DNA of 64,000 nt from Flavobacteriales bacterium. Its GTDB lineage: Bacteria; Bacteroidota; Bacteroidia; Flavobacteriales_C; GCA-002722245. A program made the translations under genes and the position numbers. The notes under the pieces were generated by a model. The model made no database searches. It saw only the letters and a program-made list of their open reading frames with translations, and had not been told where the DNA came from. The stretch is from NCBI GenBank assembly GCA_023251095.1, contig JAHEZL010000005.1, positions 1 through 64,000 on the forward strand. The letters run 5' to 3'. This document shows positions 41,636 to 51,399 of this stretch, in pieces (positions within the stretch are counted from its first letter, which is position 1; every line of letters starts with the position of its first letter).

Positions 41636-42598
41636 TTGAAATTTCACGCCGTCATAGCACTTTTATTGTTTTCACTGGCCGTTAATGCTCAGCTGAACAT
41701 GAAAGCAATGGAAGACACCTTGCTTGTATTGTTTGAGGGAATGGAAGGTCCGCAAATTGACGACGGTCAGAAATTAGCGCTGAATGAAATTTTTAAAAGC
41801 ACTTTGCACAAAACTTTAGCTCAGCCTTCATCCTTCAAATACGATTTTAAAAAATTAAGCAGTATTTCCGTTATCTCTGCTCCCGATAAAAAATTTAAAA
41901 TATTTACCTGGGCTTTTACCACTTCCGACGGGGTTTATCATTACTATGGTTTTACTCAATACCACGATAATAAAAATAAAAAAATCGTGCTCAGGGAATT
42001 AAAAGACAACAGCACTACTTTCGATGCGTTTTCAAATTACAGCGATTCCACCTGGTATGGCGCAGTGTATTATGAAATAGTTCCGGTAAAAAAGAAAAGC
42101 GACACCTGTTACATTCTTTTGGGTTGGGACGGCAATAATTGGATGTCGAAAAAAAGAATGATTGAACCCATCACGTTTAACCACGAAGGAAAAATAACCT
42201 TCGGAAATAAAATCTTAAAAGAAAAAGAAGAAGAAATAATCGTTGTAAAGAAAAGTAATAAACCTATTCGCACACCGCGCAAAGAAGTAAACACAGGAAA
42301 AGAAAAACAAAGAATTATTTTTGAATATGCCGCAAAAGCCGCCATGTCGCTGCATTACAACAAAGAAATGAAAATGATTGTTTTTGATCATCTGGCGCCA
42401 AGTGATCCGATGTACACGAATATGTTTATGTTTTACGCTCCCGACTTCAGTTACGACGCCTACTACTACAAAAAAAACTCCTGGTATCTCAGCAGAAATA
42501 TTGATGTGCGCAATTCAAAAATAATTAAATCACAACCTTACGATCCAAAGGAAGACGAAGAAATTAAATTGAAGAAAACCGAATTTAAACGGAATTGA
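41636..42598 (+). CDS. Secreted hypothetical protein, 320 residues
   Basis: The start is a TTG at 41636, supported by the signal peptide it gives (KFHAVIALLLFSLAVNAQ). The mature part is rich in Lys and aromatic strands (VYHYYGFTQYHD, CYILLGWDGNNWMSKK). I know it as a conserved Bacteroidota exported protein without a function. It ends 2 bases from the convergent lipoprotein gene, with no terminator visible between them. Confidence 0.7.
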   Translation: MKFHAVIALLLFSLAVNAQLNMKAMEDTLLVLFEGMEGPQIDDGQKLALNEIFKSTLHKTLAQPSSFKYDFKKLSSISVISAPDKKFKIFTWAFTTSDGVYHYYGFTQYHDNKNKKIVLRELKDNSTTFDAFSNYSDSTWYGAVYYEIVPVKKKSDTCYILLGWDGNNWMSKKRMIEPITFNHEGKITFGNKILKEKEEEIIVVKKSNKPIRTPRKEVNTGKEKQRIIFEYAAKAAMSLHYNKEMKMIVFDHLAPSDPMYTNMFMFYAPDFSYDAYYYKKNSWYLSRNIDVRNSKIIKSQPYDPKEDEEIKLKKTEFKRN

Positions 42599-42600
42599 AA

Positions 42601-43662
42601 TTACTTTTCTTCCTCCACACTTTCCAACTGCTCCTTTGCTTTTGCATCATCAATTTTTCTTTGCTGAAGCATTTGCACATAGTTTTTTGAAACCACGCTT
42701 CCGAGTCCGATTGCCTTTTGCGCCCATTCAATCGCTTTGTCCAACTGATCATCTATTTCATAAGCAACAGCTATATTGTGCGCCGCTCTGCCTTGAATTT
42801 TAGGTTTTTCCGCCGTACGAAAAACATCTTCCCATACTTTTACTGCTTCCTTATAATTTTGCGCATTAATGAGCGCTTGTGCATCCTGCAAACGCGGATC
42901 ACCTCCGGTATAAAAATACCGGTTCACCATCATGGCAACAGGCGCAATGCGCAAAGCATATTTTTGTCCGTTATTTCTTGCCAGCTCACTAACAACATTT
43001 GAATATTGAGGCAAAGCACTTTCGGCATCAAAAGTTGAAATGCCTTTGGCCGACGAAAATTTACTGTCGCTTATCCTCCACTGATCCAAAACAATCTGAT
43101 TAATCGGATCATAAATTCTCCATCCGGTAACTACTTCCGTTCTCATGTTAGCAACGTGCATGATTTGATTTTGAGTAATTCCGTTTTTAACTATGCTTTG
43201 ATTTTCGGTACTCCAGCTTATGTTTTTATTGGTATCAAAAATTTCGAGAACCACCAGTGCATCCAAATTATTTTTAGCGCAAAGTTCTTTCACCACCTCC
43301 CAATTCAAAGGTTCGGAAAAAGAGTTGGAACTGCTGTTGGTTAAGTTCACTCCCTGAATCTGATAAATGGTAAATCTTTCGGTTTTTGCCAGCTCTGTAA
43401 TTACTCCCGCCATGGCTTCATTGGCAGTGACTTTATCCTGATACATATTTTCTCCCGAAAATATTCCTTCAATAACATTTAATGTTTTTGAAGATTTATC
43501 GGGATGACTTCTATCTACAATTCCGAGTTTCTTTATCTGCCCCGAAACACTGATATCCGCAGGTTTTATCACCTTCACCATAACCGAAGAAGTGGCCGCG
43601 CAGGAACACAACAAGGAAACAAATAAAATTATTCCTATAAATAAGGAGGTGTTTTTTTTCAT
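42601..43662 (-). CDS. Lipoprotein, DUF6340-like, with TPR-type tail
   Basis: The 353-residue protein has a lipobox LLCSC (Cys21). The body resembles DUF6340: VIKPADISVSGQIKKLGIVDRS, then WRIYDPINQIVLDQWRISD. The C-terminal 90 residues contain tetratricopeptide-like helices (ALINAQNYKEAVKVWEDVF and AHNIAVAYEIDDQLDKAIEWAQKAI). These suggest protein contacts at the cell envelope. Its role is unknown. Confidence 0.75.
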   Translation of the reverse strand: MKKNTSLFIGIILFVSLLCSCAATSSVMVKVIKPADISVSGQIKKLGIVDRSHPDKSSKTLNVIEGIFSGENMYQDKVTANEAMAGVITELAKTERFTIYQIQGVNLTNSSSNSFSEPLNWEVVKELCAKNNLDALVVLEIFDTNKNISWSTENQSIVKNGITQNQIMHVANMRTEVVTGWRIYDPINQIVLDQWRISDSKFSSAKGISTFDAESALPQYSNVVSELARNNGQKYALRIAPVAMMVNRYFYTGGDPRLQDAQALINAQNYKEAVKVWEDVFRTAEKPKIQGRAAHNIAVAYEIDDQLDKAIEWAQKAIGLGSVVSKNYVQMLQQRKIDDAKAKEQLESVEEEK

Positions 43663-43823
43663 ATAAAAAATTTACAGAAAGCTCAGCAAGATAAAAATAC
43701 AATCGCATTTTGAGTAATAGAAAATTATCGAAATATATTTCAAGAATGTTTTGTTGAAATCTCTTCAAAACAAAAAATACAAATTGCGGTACAAAGACGT
43801 AGATTAACATAAAATTAAACTAC

Positions 43824-45161
43824 GTGGGAAAAAGCAGAAAAATTTTCGTTCTAGACACATCAGTAATCATTTACGATCATGATGCAATTAAAAACTTTGG
43901 AGACAACGACGTTGCAATTCCGATAACCGTTTTGGAGGAACTCGATAATTTCAAAAAAGGCAACGACAGCAAAAATTTTGCTGCACGTGAATTCACAAGA
44001 TTTGTTGATGCTGCATCAGGATCTTCTTCTTTGAAAAAATGGATTCCGATCGGAGAACGCGACAAAGGACTTTTTTCTATCGTAATGTCGCATCCTACAA
44101 AATTGGATGCCGAAGAAATTTTCGGAAGAGATAAAGCCGATCATAAAATTTTAAATGCTGCTCTATATCTCATTGAAAAATTCCCGAAACGAAAAGTGAT
44201 TTTTGTTACCAAGGATATCAATCTCCGCATCAAAGCGAAATCTCTCGACATGGTTGCTGAGGATTACGAAACCGGAAAAATGACGAATGAAGTTTTGGAA
44301 GAAGGCTCCACGCCTACCGGAAGAGCTTTCATTGAAGGTGTTGATTCGGCCATCATTGATAAATTATATGAAGAGAAAATTGTTTCTGCAGAAGGTGTTA
44401 TTCCTCCTACCAAACAAAACAATCATTTTTATATTCTTAAAAACGGAAAAAAATCGGTTCTCTCTTATTATAGCTGCGCAGAAAAAACTTTTGAAAGAGT
44501 AGAAAAAATGTCGGCCTATGGTATCGGTCCGAGAAACTCCGAACAAGCCTTTGCTTTGCATGCTATTTTAAATCCTAAAATAAAACTAGTTACCATTCAG
44601 GGAGCGGCAGGGACAGGAAAAACTTTACTTTCCTTAGCGGGTGCTTTACAACAAAGAAGAGATTTTCATCAGATATATTTAGCCCGACCTATTGTTCCTT
44701 TGAGCAACAAAGACATTGGTTATTTACCGGGAGATATCAAATCGAAATTGAATCCTTACATGGAACCGCTGTGGGACAATCTGAAACTGATCAAAAGTCA
44801 GTTCAACCAACAAGACAAAGAATACAAAGCCATTGAAGAAATGGTAGCCAACGAAAAAATGGTGGTTACTCCTCTCGCCTATATTCGCGGAAGAAGTTTA
44901 TCTAATATTTTCTTCATCATCGACGAAGCGCAAAATCTTACCCCACATGAGGTAAAAACCATTATCAGCAGAGCCGGAGAAAACACCAAAATTGTTTTTA
45001 CCGGCGACGTTTATCAAATTGATACTCCTTACCTGGATCATTTAAGTAATGGTTTATCCTATTTAATAGATAAAGTAAAAGGACACCCTTTATATGCCCA
45101 CATTGCACTGGAAAGAGGTGAAAGATCTGAGCTGGCAAATCTAGCAAACGACTTCCTGTAG
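43824..45161 (+). CDS. PhoH-family ATPase with N-terminal PIN nuclease domain
   Basis: The 445-residue protein starts at GTG. The N-terminal PIN domain (about 1-140) has acidic residues in FVLDTSVIIYDHD, ITVLEELDNFK and VTKDINLRIKA. The PhoH ATPase domain has Walker A IQGAAGTGKT near 258, ARPIVPLSNKDIGYLPGD and Walker B FFIIDEAQNLTP. This PIN-PhoH fusion (PhoH2) is known as an RNA helicase with ribonuclease activity. It stands alone between two gaps. Confidence 0.92.
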   Translation: MGKSRKIFVLDTSVIIYDHDAIKNFGDNDVAIPITVLEELDNFKKGNDSKNFAAREFTRFVDAASGSSSLKKWIPIGERDKGLFSIVMSHPTKLDAEEIFGRDKADHKILNAALYLIEKFPKRKVIFVTKDINLRIKAKSLDMVAEDYETGKMTNEVLEEGSTPTGRAFIEGVDSAIIDKLYEEKIVSAEGVIPPTKQNNHFYILKNGKKSVLSYYSCAEKTFERVEKMSAYGIGPRNSEQAFALHAILNPKIKLVTIQGAAGTGKTLLSLAGALQQRRDFHQIYLARPIVPLSNKDIGYLPGDIKSKLNPYMEPLWDNLKLIKSQFNQQDKEYKAIEEMVANEKMVVTPLAYIRGRSLSNIFFIIDEAQNLTPHEVKTIISRAGENTKIVFTGDVYQIDTPYLDHLSNGLSYLIDKVKGHPLYAHIALERGERSELANLANDFL

Positions 45162-45200
45162 AGGATTATCGAGCTTCTTAATTAAAGATTCAAAAAGACC

Positions 45201-45238
45201 TGGCCTTATTTTTTAACAGCTGTTGAAAAATAAGGCCA
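45201..45238. terminator. Long palindrome after phoH
   Basis: TGGCCTTATTTTT pairs with its complement around AACAGCTGTT, giving a 38-base palindrome. No clear U-run follows, so it may be a processing hairpin. Confidence 0.5.
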
Positions 45239-45290
45239 ACTTCTTTACGGGGATTCCCGTAGAAGAACTAGAGGCACTAAAATTCTTTTT

Positions 45291-45527
45291 ATGGAGAGAT
45301 CAATATTTAAAAACTTTGAAAGACAACACTGTCGCATCAAAATGAAATCAGGAAAAGAAGTTTACGGAATCATGTGGGAGGAAAACCTGCCTGAAAATAA
45401 TTTCAGATACTATTTCAGCAGTTCGGGTGATTACCAAAGATTGAAAAACCGCTTGCAAAGCGCCTTGTACGCCATTTATCAATTAGACCTCAACGAAGTA
45501 ATTCACGCAGAAGTCATCAGCAAATAA
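45291..45527 (+). CDS. Hypothetical small cytoplasmic protein, 78 residues
   Basis: No family recognised. The protein starts MERSIFKNFERQHCRIKM, has KSGKEVYGIMWEENLPENN and ends EVIHAEVISK. It has no signal or membrane helix. A very good terminator follows, which supports it as a real gene. Confidence 0.65.
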   Translation: MERSIFKNFERQHCRIKMKSGKEVYGIMWEENLPENNFRYYFSSSGDYQRLKNRLQSALYAIYQLDLNEVIHAEVISK

Positions 45528-45550
45528 TATTCACTACTACTACACCCCTA

Positions 45551-45583
45551 ATCTCCTTCGCACCACGAAGGAGATTTTTTTTT
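45551..45583 (+). terminator. Strong terminator after the 78-residue gene
   Basis: ATCTCCTTCG and CGAAGGAGAT pair perfectly around CACCA, followed by a T-run of about nine. Confidence 0.9.
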
Positions 45584-45654
45584 TTGAAAAAAAATCACAC
45601 CGTAAATACCTTACGGTTTGCTACGGTATCATTGTTATATAAACTTTGACACTT

Positions 45655-45936
45655 ATGAAAACAATTATTCAATTCAGATTAAACGACGAAGCGGTGAAAA
45701 TAACTGCTAATTCCGTAGAATGCAAAAACTCTTGCGCTCAGGTTCAACTGGTTAAAATGCTGGTTGAATGCAGAAGCGAAACTGAAATCGGAAAATGCCC
45801 GCTGGCATTGTTGTTCAATAAATATTTAAGATTTATGGACATTACACACACCGAATTCATTGAATTCAATGAAACAGTACTTGCCAATAATGCAAACAAT
45901 TTTGCTGAGTTGGTACTCTCCAGAATAGCAGCGTAA
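45655..45936 (+). CDS. Hypothetical small protein, 93 residues
   Basis: The start MKTIIQFRLN at 45655 is preferred over a TTG nine bases earlier. No family recognised. It has three cysteines in one region (CKNSCAQ and CRSETEIGKC), which may bind metal. It ends in a helical tail. It lies between two terminators. Confidence 0.6.
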   Translation: MKTIIQFRLNDEAVKITANSVECKNSCAQVQLVKMLVECRSETEIGKCPLALLFNKYLRFMDITHTEFIEFNETVLANNANNFAELVLSRIAA

Positions 45937-45958
45937 AAAATAAATGTTGGTTGATAAA

Positions 45959-45996
45959 CTCAAAAGCCAAAAGAGTGTTTCCCTTTTGGCTTTGAG
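45959..45996. terminator. Bidirectional terminator
   Basis: CTCAAAAGCCAAAAG and CTTTTGGCTTTGAG pair with one mismatch around a 9-base loop, between the convergent genes ending at 45936 and 46016. Confidence 0.75.
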
Positions 45997-46015
45997 CTTT
46001 AGCTTCTGTTTTCTT

Positions 46016-49000
46016 TTATCTTATCAGAGCAACATGGCCTACAATAGGCTTTTGCTTGATACCTGAGAAATGATCAACATAGGTAACGCGCCATATATAT
46101 ACATCTTCCTGCGCATCCCGCATATTGTTATTTCGTTTGCCTTTCCATCCTTCCGTTGCATTGTTAGTTTTAAAAATAACTTCACCCCAGCGGTCAAATA
46201 CCATGAACTCATAACCCGGATCATTTAAATTAATTCCCATAGGAATAAATTCATCATTATCTCCGTCGTTGTTGGGCGTAAAGGCATTAGGAACAAAAAT
46301 GGTTGTATTGGCTCTTACAAATACATTTTTAACAATAGAGTCTTTACAATAACCATTGCTCACCAGTAATTTCACAGGGATCGTATCATCTGTAGTTGAA
46401 TTAAAAGTCACAGCCTGTTCGGACAACGTAGAAGTTAGAGGTGTTCCTTTTGCTGAAAAATCCCACGACCAATCAACCACGGCCCCTGATGACGCATCGT
46501 AGAATGTAGCTTGTGGATTAGATGCATTCATTAAATCGGGAGTTGTTGTAAAATCAGCTTTCGGCCATGCCAAAGCAGTAATATAATCCTTCTTTTGCTC
46601 AATAGAAATACATCCGTTTGCATAAGTATTGGTTAAGGTGATTTGATACTTTCCCGGAACATTGTAGAGATAAGTTGCAGTACCAATTTGCCCTTGATTA
46701 ATTCCGGAGAAAAATGTCCATAAAGTAATTACAGGAACTGAATCTGATATATCCGTAAGAGTAACCGAATGAACGATACACCCGATTAAATGATCTCCCA
46801 CAAAATCAGTTTTAGGTACTTTTTTAACTCTTACAAAATAATTCGCTGTGTCTTTACATGTTCCGTTATCCATGCGGTATTCAATAGTATCTTTTCCAAC
46901 CGGCATGCCTGATGCAGAAAAGAAACCACTTGAATTCACTGCTCCGTTCTTATCCCACCACACACCTGCAGATCCTGCCGCCGAAAGCTGAACACCGGCT
47001 ATGTTTTCACAAACAGTTGAGTCGCCTGTAATGGTTGCCGTTGGAGGAGTAACAACAGTTATCGTAATTGTATCGGGAACATAACATGCGTAAGTGCTCA
47101 CATCATAAGTTATTTTGTATGGACCCGCAGCATTTTGTGATGCATCAAATTTTCCTGTAGCAGCATTCAAACCCGCTCCCGCTCCCACAAATTTCCATGT
47201 CCCCGGAACTACATATCCTAATGTTGCAGGATCAACAGGAAGCCATCCATTGGTTGGTGTGTAAGTTTGATTAGGACAAAGCGATTTATCCTGAGTGATC
47301 ACCGACGTGAAAACAGGCAACACCTGAATATACACTGAAGCCGTATCTCCGCAATTGCTTTGTAATCCGTAACTAATGGTATCCGGTTTTATCATTCGGC
47401 CTAAAGAAGGATTAAAAACTCCGGTAGTTTGATTGACACAAGCCCCACAGGTTGCAAAAAACTTTCCTCCGTTAGAGACTTTAGTAATGGCAAATGGCGC
47501 TGCATTCTGACAAACCGTTGCCTGTGAAGGAAGAATAGAAATACTTGCATTAAACTGAGTCACCACATGAATGATCATAGTATGTTTATCCGGACAAGGA
47601 GCAGCAAAGGAATATTCCAAAGTATAATCTCCCACCAGATAACTTGCGTTAGTCGGATCGAAAGAAGCAGAAGCCAGAGTACCAATAGTTCCGGCTGCTC
47701 CAACAGGTGCGGCAGTAATTTTCCAGGTACCTGATACTTGTTTCTCAAAAGCGTGCAGATTTACTGCAGGATCGGTTTTACAAACAGTGGAATCGGTAAT
47801 CGTCAACCTTGCATTATTGGTATCGTTGATGACAATATCTATTGATTTTTTATCTCCACACAAACCACCTAAAGTATAATACACTTTTTTAATTCCCGAC
47901 GGTGTTGCTTTGGAAGGATCAAAAAGTCCGGTTGCATTAACATAATTGGTTCCCACATCTCCACTCCATACACCGCCACTGGTGCTGGAAGAAGGAATAT
48001 TCATCTGAACTTTAGGATCATTCATGCAATATGGTCCGGCTGCGGTAATCGTAGCATCTTTTCTTTTGTTCACTACCACCGGTTCTTTATCTGTAGCAAC
48101 ACAACCATTAGCATCGGTGTGCGTGTATTTAACGGTGTCGGTTCTGGTAACAGCAGCTCCCGAAAAAGCCGGTGAGCTGGGATCAAATTTATCTGAAGCC
48201 CCTAAATTGACATTGTTGATATACCACTGACCTGTTCCTCCAATTATGGCCGACGTTAAAGTCATGGTGGTTAATACCGAATCACTGCACAAGGGTCCGA
48301 AAGGAGTAATATTTGGCGTTGGCAAAGGATTCACCGTTACATAAATAGAATCTCTGCAGGTAGGATCTCCTGCATCTTTGAAAAGCAATTTATAAGTTCC
48401 GATTTTATTTCCTGTTACCGTTGTAAACACCGTATCTCCTGCTGAGATCACTAAAGTAGGATTGGTACCTACTGATGTTGGAACTGAATCTATCGACCAG
48501 ATTCCCGGTCCGGCCAACACCGTAGTATCCATTTTAATTTTATTGCCGATACAAATTTTCGGCGCTTCATTTTTTACATCGAGCGGACAGGCACAGGAAA
48601 TAATAGTAACATCTGCCGTATCAGAAATAGAGCAAATGGTATAAATCACTTTCATTGTTGTGCCTACAGGAGTATTGACACTAATGGCTCCCGTTTTTGT
48701 ATCTGTGATATAGGCTGCATGCGCAGGATTTACAGTACTCCAATGACTCACCGTAATGTCTTCGGCATTGGTGGCCTTACATTTCCAGGTCACAGCCATA
48801 TTTAAAGTATGGCATTTCTTTACCGTAGTATCTCTCACCTTTAAATAATCGCGCGGAGGAACAAACATATTCGGCAAACCGTAGCCTACTAAGCCGGCAC
48901 CAACCGCTTTCCCGGCAACATTAAAAGTTGCAGCACCATCAGGCGTACTGACAACACCTAAGTTATCCCTGTATCCCCACGGACTCGAGTTAAACGAAGC

Positions 49001-50140
49001 CATATACATTTTACCGTCGCCACCCATTTTAAGGGAAGCTCCATCCACCGCAATACCTAAGTTGGCAAGGTTGGTATACGCATTTGGCGCAGCTACATTG
49101 TAATAACCAATTTTACCATCCTGGGTTGGAGCCCACGGACTCGATTGATAAGTGACATATATCCTGCTGCTATTCGGAGAAAATTCACAATCATAGGGAT
49201 TACCATGATCAGAATCATTAATACTTACCGGTACCGAATTAGACAAAACACCCGTTCCATTATTAAAATCCATTAAAGATACCGTTTCATTAAAACCACT
49301 GATATCACCATTGGCCCTGTGATGCGTTGCTGCAGCTTTTTTGCTGTCCCATGAAAATTGCAAAGAAGATCTTTCATTACTTCTATCCACGTTATTTTGC
49401 CAATCTCTTCCTACAGTCACCTTAAATCCTAAAGTAGAAGTAACCGGCGTGGAATTCACGCCTGAACAAGACAAGAGATAAGCATTGTATTTTTGAGTGA
49501 AAGAAGGTTTTTCCTGTCCAAGAGGAAGCGCTTCATGGGTGACTATCCAGATATCAATTCCATTGGAATGCCAGGTTGCCGCTACCTGTTCGGTCGTTCG
49601 GTAATTCCCCAATCGTGTTGGACCGGTAACTGTAGCACTTGTTTTATTATATACAAAATAGTTAAAACCGTTGGTAGTACCATTTTGTCCATAAATAGCA
49701 TCATCAGTACAAAAGATGTAATAGTTGTTTTGATCCAAAGGGTGTTTCACAACAAAAACCCCTTGCACGGCGCTACCTGCATCACCTGTAGTAATTTCAG
49801 CACCCGTTTTTAATCGTCCGCCCGGAATGGCAACAGCATTTCCGCCTGCATCCCATAAACTAACTCCATTGGTAAAGAAAATTAAATTCCCGCTTTCGTC
49901 GCTCACCGAAGATACCGCTTCATAAGAAGGAAACCAGAATGCTCCTCCTGTAAGCGTACCAACTGTAGAAGCTGCGCTTCCTGTGGCACCAAAGTCCATT
50001 TTTTTACCTTTTCCAAAATACCAGTTGGTATGCGTTGGCCATTGGTATTCATTATTGGAAAGCGGACAAGTTTGAACCTGAGAAAATAAATGAAGAGAAG
50101 TTGATAGAAATGTAAAGAATAGAAAAATTATCTTTTTCAT
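46016..50140 (-). CDS. Giant surface protein with type B (gliding-associated, CHU_C) sorting domain
   Basis: The 1374-residue protein has a signal peptide ending at LFSQ. The N-terminal 430 residues form a beta-propeller-like region with repeated FFTNGVSLWDAGG-style stretches. Many Ig-like or PKD-type domains follow, with CK- and CP-centred repeats, and a true PKD-like domain about 1210-1280 (WSWDFSAKG). The end is the gliding-motility-associated C-terminal domain: FVPNAFTPNNDGDNDEF, FMVFDRWGEVIFKTN, GWKGK and DVYIWRVTY. That domain directs export by the type IX system and attachment. The ligand is unknown. Confidence 0.93.
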   Translation of the reverse strand: MKKIIFLFFTFLSTSLHLFSQVQTCPLSNNEYQWPTHTNWYFGKGKKMDFGATGSAASTVGTLTGGAFWFPSYEAVSSVSDESGNLIFFTNGVSLWDAGGNAVAIPGGRLKTGAEITTGDAGSAVQGVFVVKHPLDQNNYYIFCTDDAIYGQNGTTNGFNYFVYNKTSATVTGPTRLGNYRTTEQVAATWHSNGIDIWIVTHEALPLGQEKPSFTQKYNAYLLSCSGVNSTPVTSTLGFKVTVGRDWQNNVDRSNERSSLQFSWDSKKAAATHHRANGDISGFNETVSLMDFNNGTGVLSNSVPVSINDSDHGNPYDCEFSPNSSRIYVTYQSSPWAPTQDGKIGYYNVAAPNAYTNLANLGIAVDGASLKMGGDGKMYMASFNSSPWGYRDNLGVVSTPDGAATFNVAGKAVGAGLVGYGLPNMFVPPRDYLKVRDTTVKKCHTLNMAVTWKCKATNAEDITVSHWSTVNPAHAAYITDTKTGAISVNTPVGTTMKVIYTICSISDTADVTIISCACPLDVKNEAPKICIGNKIKMDTTVLAGPGIWSIDSVPTSVGTNPTLVISAGDTVFTTVTGNKIGTYKLLFKDAGDPTCRDSIYVTVNPLPTPNITPFGPLCSDSVLTTMTLTSAIIGGTGQWYINNVNLGASDKFDPSSPAFSGAAVTRTDTVKYTHTDANGCVATDKEPVVVNKRKDATITAAGPYCMNDPKVQMNIPSSSTSGGVWSGDVGTNYVNATGLFDPSKATPSGIKKVYYTLGGLCGDKKSIDIVINDTNNARLTITDSTVCKTDPAVNLHAFEKQVSGTWKITAAPVGAAGTIGTLASASFDPTNASYLVGDYTLEYSFAAPCPDKHTMIIHVVTQFNASISILPSQATVCQNAAPFAITKVSNGGKFFATCGACVNQTTGVFNPSLGRMIKPDTISYGLQSNCGDTASVYIQVLPVFTSVITQDKSLCPNQTYTPTNGWLPVDPATLGYVVPGTWKFVGAGAGLNAATGKFDASQNAAGPYKITYDVSTYACYVPDTITITVVTPPTATITGDSTVCENIAGVQLSAAGSAGVWWDKNGAVNSSGFFSASGMPVGKDTIEYRMDNGTCKDTANYFVRVKKVPKTDFVGDHLIGCIVHSVTLTDISDSVPVITLWTFFSGINQGQIGTATYLYNVPGKYQITLTNTYANGCISIEQKKDYITALAWPKADFTTTPDLMNASNPQATFYDASSGAVVDWSWDFSAKGTPLTSTLSEQAVTFNSTTDDTIPVKLLVSNGYCKDSIVKNVFVRANTTIFVPNAFTPNNDGDNDEFIPMGINLNDPGYEFMVFDRWGEVIFKTNNATEGWKGKRNNNMRDAQEDVYIWRVTYVDHFSGIKQKPIVGHVALIR

Positions 50141-50277
50141 AGTACTGGTTAGTAGTGTTTAAAATCCCCTTGTTAAACTTAAAACAATCAACAATATCGA
50201 ATTGTTACATCTCCCTCTCATTTTGGCCCCTATAAACTGAATTCGATTTCTAAAATAGTAAAAATCAACTAATTATT

Positions 50278-51399
50278 TCAAAACCCTGCGAGAATTTCAC
50301 ACAAGAGATTCACCTCATCGGGAGTGTTGTGATAATGCAAGGAAATACGCAGCCTTTCGGTGCCTGCAGGCACAGTAGGATTCAAAATCGCTTTTACGGA
50401 AAACCCCTTATCTCTCATCAAAAGCTCTAAGTGTTTGCATTTAGAATTGTTGCCCACCAAAAAACTTTGAATCAGACTGTCGCTAGAGATGAATTTTTGT
50501 TTTATTCCACTCGCTTCTATTTGCTGTAAAAAATATTTTTTCAGCTCCTGCACTTTTTTAATGCGCACCGCCATTTCTTCTTTTCTTTTATAAACCGCAT
50601 CAATGGCCACTAAGTTAAAGTCGGAACAAAAAGTGGTATAAATGAAAGATCTTGAATAATTGATGAGGTATTCTTTTAAAACTGCCGAGCCTAAAACTGC
50701 TGCACCATGTGCACCAAAAGCTTTTCCGTAAGTAACGAGTCGCGCAAAAACATTTTTTTCTATTCCTTCCTCCACTACTTTACCTTCACCATGCGTAGCA
50801 AAAACTCCAGCCGAATGTGCTTCATCAACGATTAAATAAATTCCTTCAATTTTTGAAAGTGCTGTAAGCGGCGCAGCGTCACCATCCATGGAATAAACCG
50901 ACTCTACCGCCACAAAAATATTTCCTTCCGCTTTGGCGATTTTGCTTTCCAAATCAGCAATATCATTGTGCTTAAACGAAAGTGATTTTGCCCATCCCAA
51001 CCTTATTCCATCTCTGATGGAAGCGTGAATCAGCTCATCATACAACACCGTATCTCCGCGCTTGGGCACCGCAGAAAAAAAGCCAACATTGGCATCGTAA
51101 CCCGAATTAAAAAGGAGGGCCGCTTCCGAATGATGATAAGCGGCAATTGTTTTTTCCAGCTCTTCCGCAAAAACAGAATTTCCTGAAATCAGCCGTGAGC
51201 CTGTTGCTCCGACATGAAATGACTTTTCCTGAAATGTATTGAGAATTGATTTTTTGAGTTCTTCCTCTCTCGCCCATCCCAAATAATCGTTGGAACAAAA
51301 ATCAACGGCTTCTTTATTGTGGGGAAGGGTTCTCAACAAACCCTCCGACTTCCTTTGAAGTAAATCCTCTTGTAATTTTTTCTCCAAAGATTGCATCAA
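50278..51399 (-). CDS. bioF: 8-amino-7-oxononanoate synthase BioF
   Basis: The 373-residue PLP enzyme joins pimeloyl-thioester and alanine in biotin synthesis. Motifs: CSNDYLGWAR, GSRLISGNS, the strand IYLIVDEAHSAGVFA with the PLP-ring Asp-Glu-Ala-His, and VTYGKAFGAHGAAVLG with the Schiff-base Lys. Homologues kbl and hemA share the fold, but the bioB gene directly upstream (one base apart) makes BioF the best call. Confidence 0.92.
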   Translation of the reverse strand: MMQSLEKKLQEDLLQRKSEGLLRTLPHNKEAVDFCSNDYLGWAREEELKKSILNTFQEKSFHVGATGSRLISGNSVFAEELEKTIAAYHHSEAALLFNSGYDANVGFFSAVPKRGDTVLYDELIHASIRDGIRLGWAKSLSFKHNDIADLESKIAKAEGNIFVAVESVYSMDGDAAPLTALSKIEGIYLIVDEAHSAGVFATHGEGKVVEEGIEKNVFARLVTYGKAFGAHGAAVLGSAVLKEYLINYSRSFIYTTFCSDFNLVAIDAVYKRKEEMAVRIKKVQELKKYFLQQIEASGIKQKFISSDSLIQSFLVGNNSKCKHLELLMRDKGFSVKAILNPTVPAGTERLRISLHYHNTPDEVNLLCEILAGF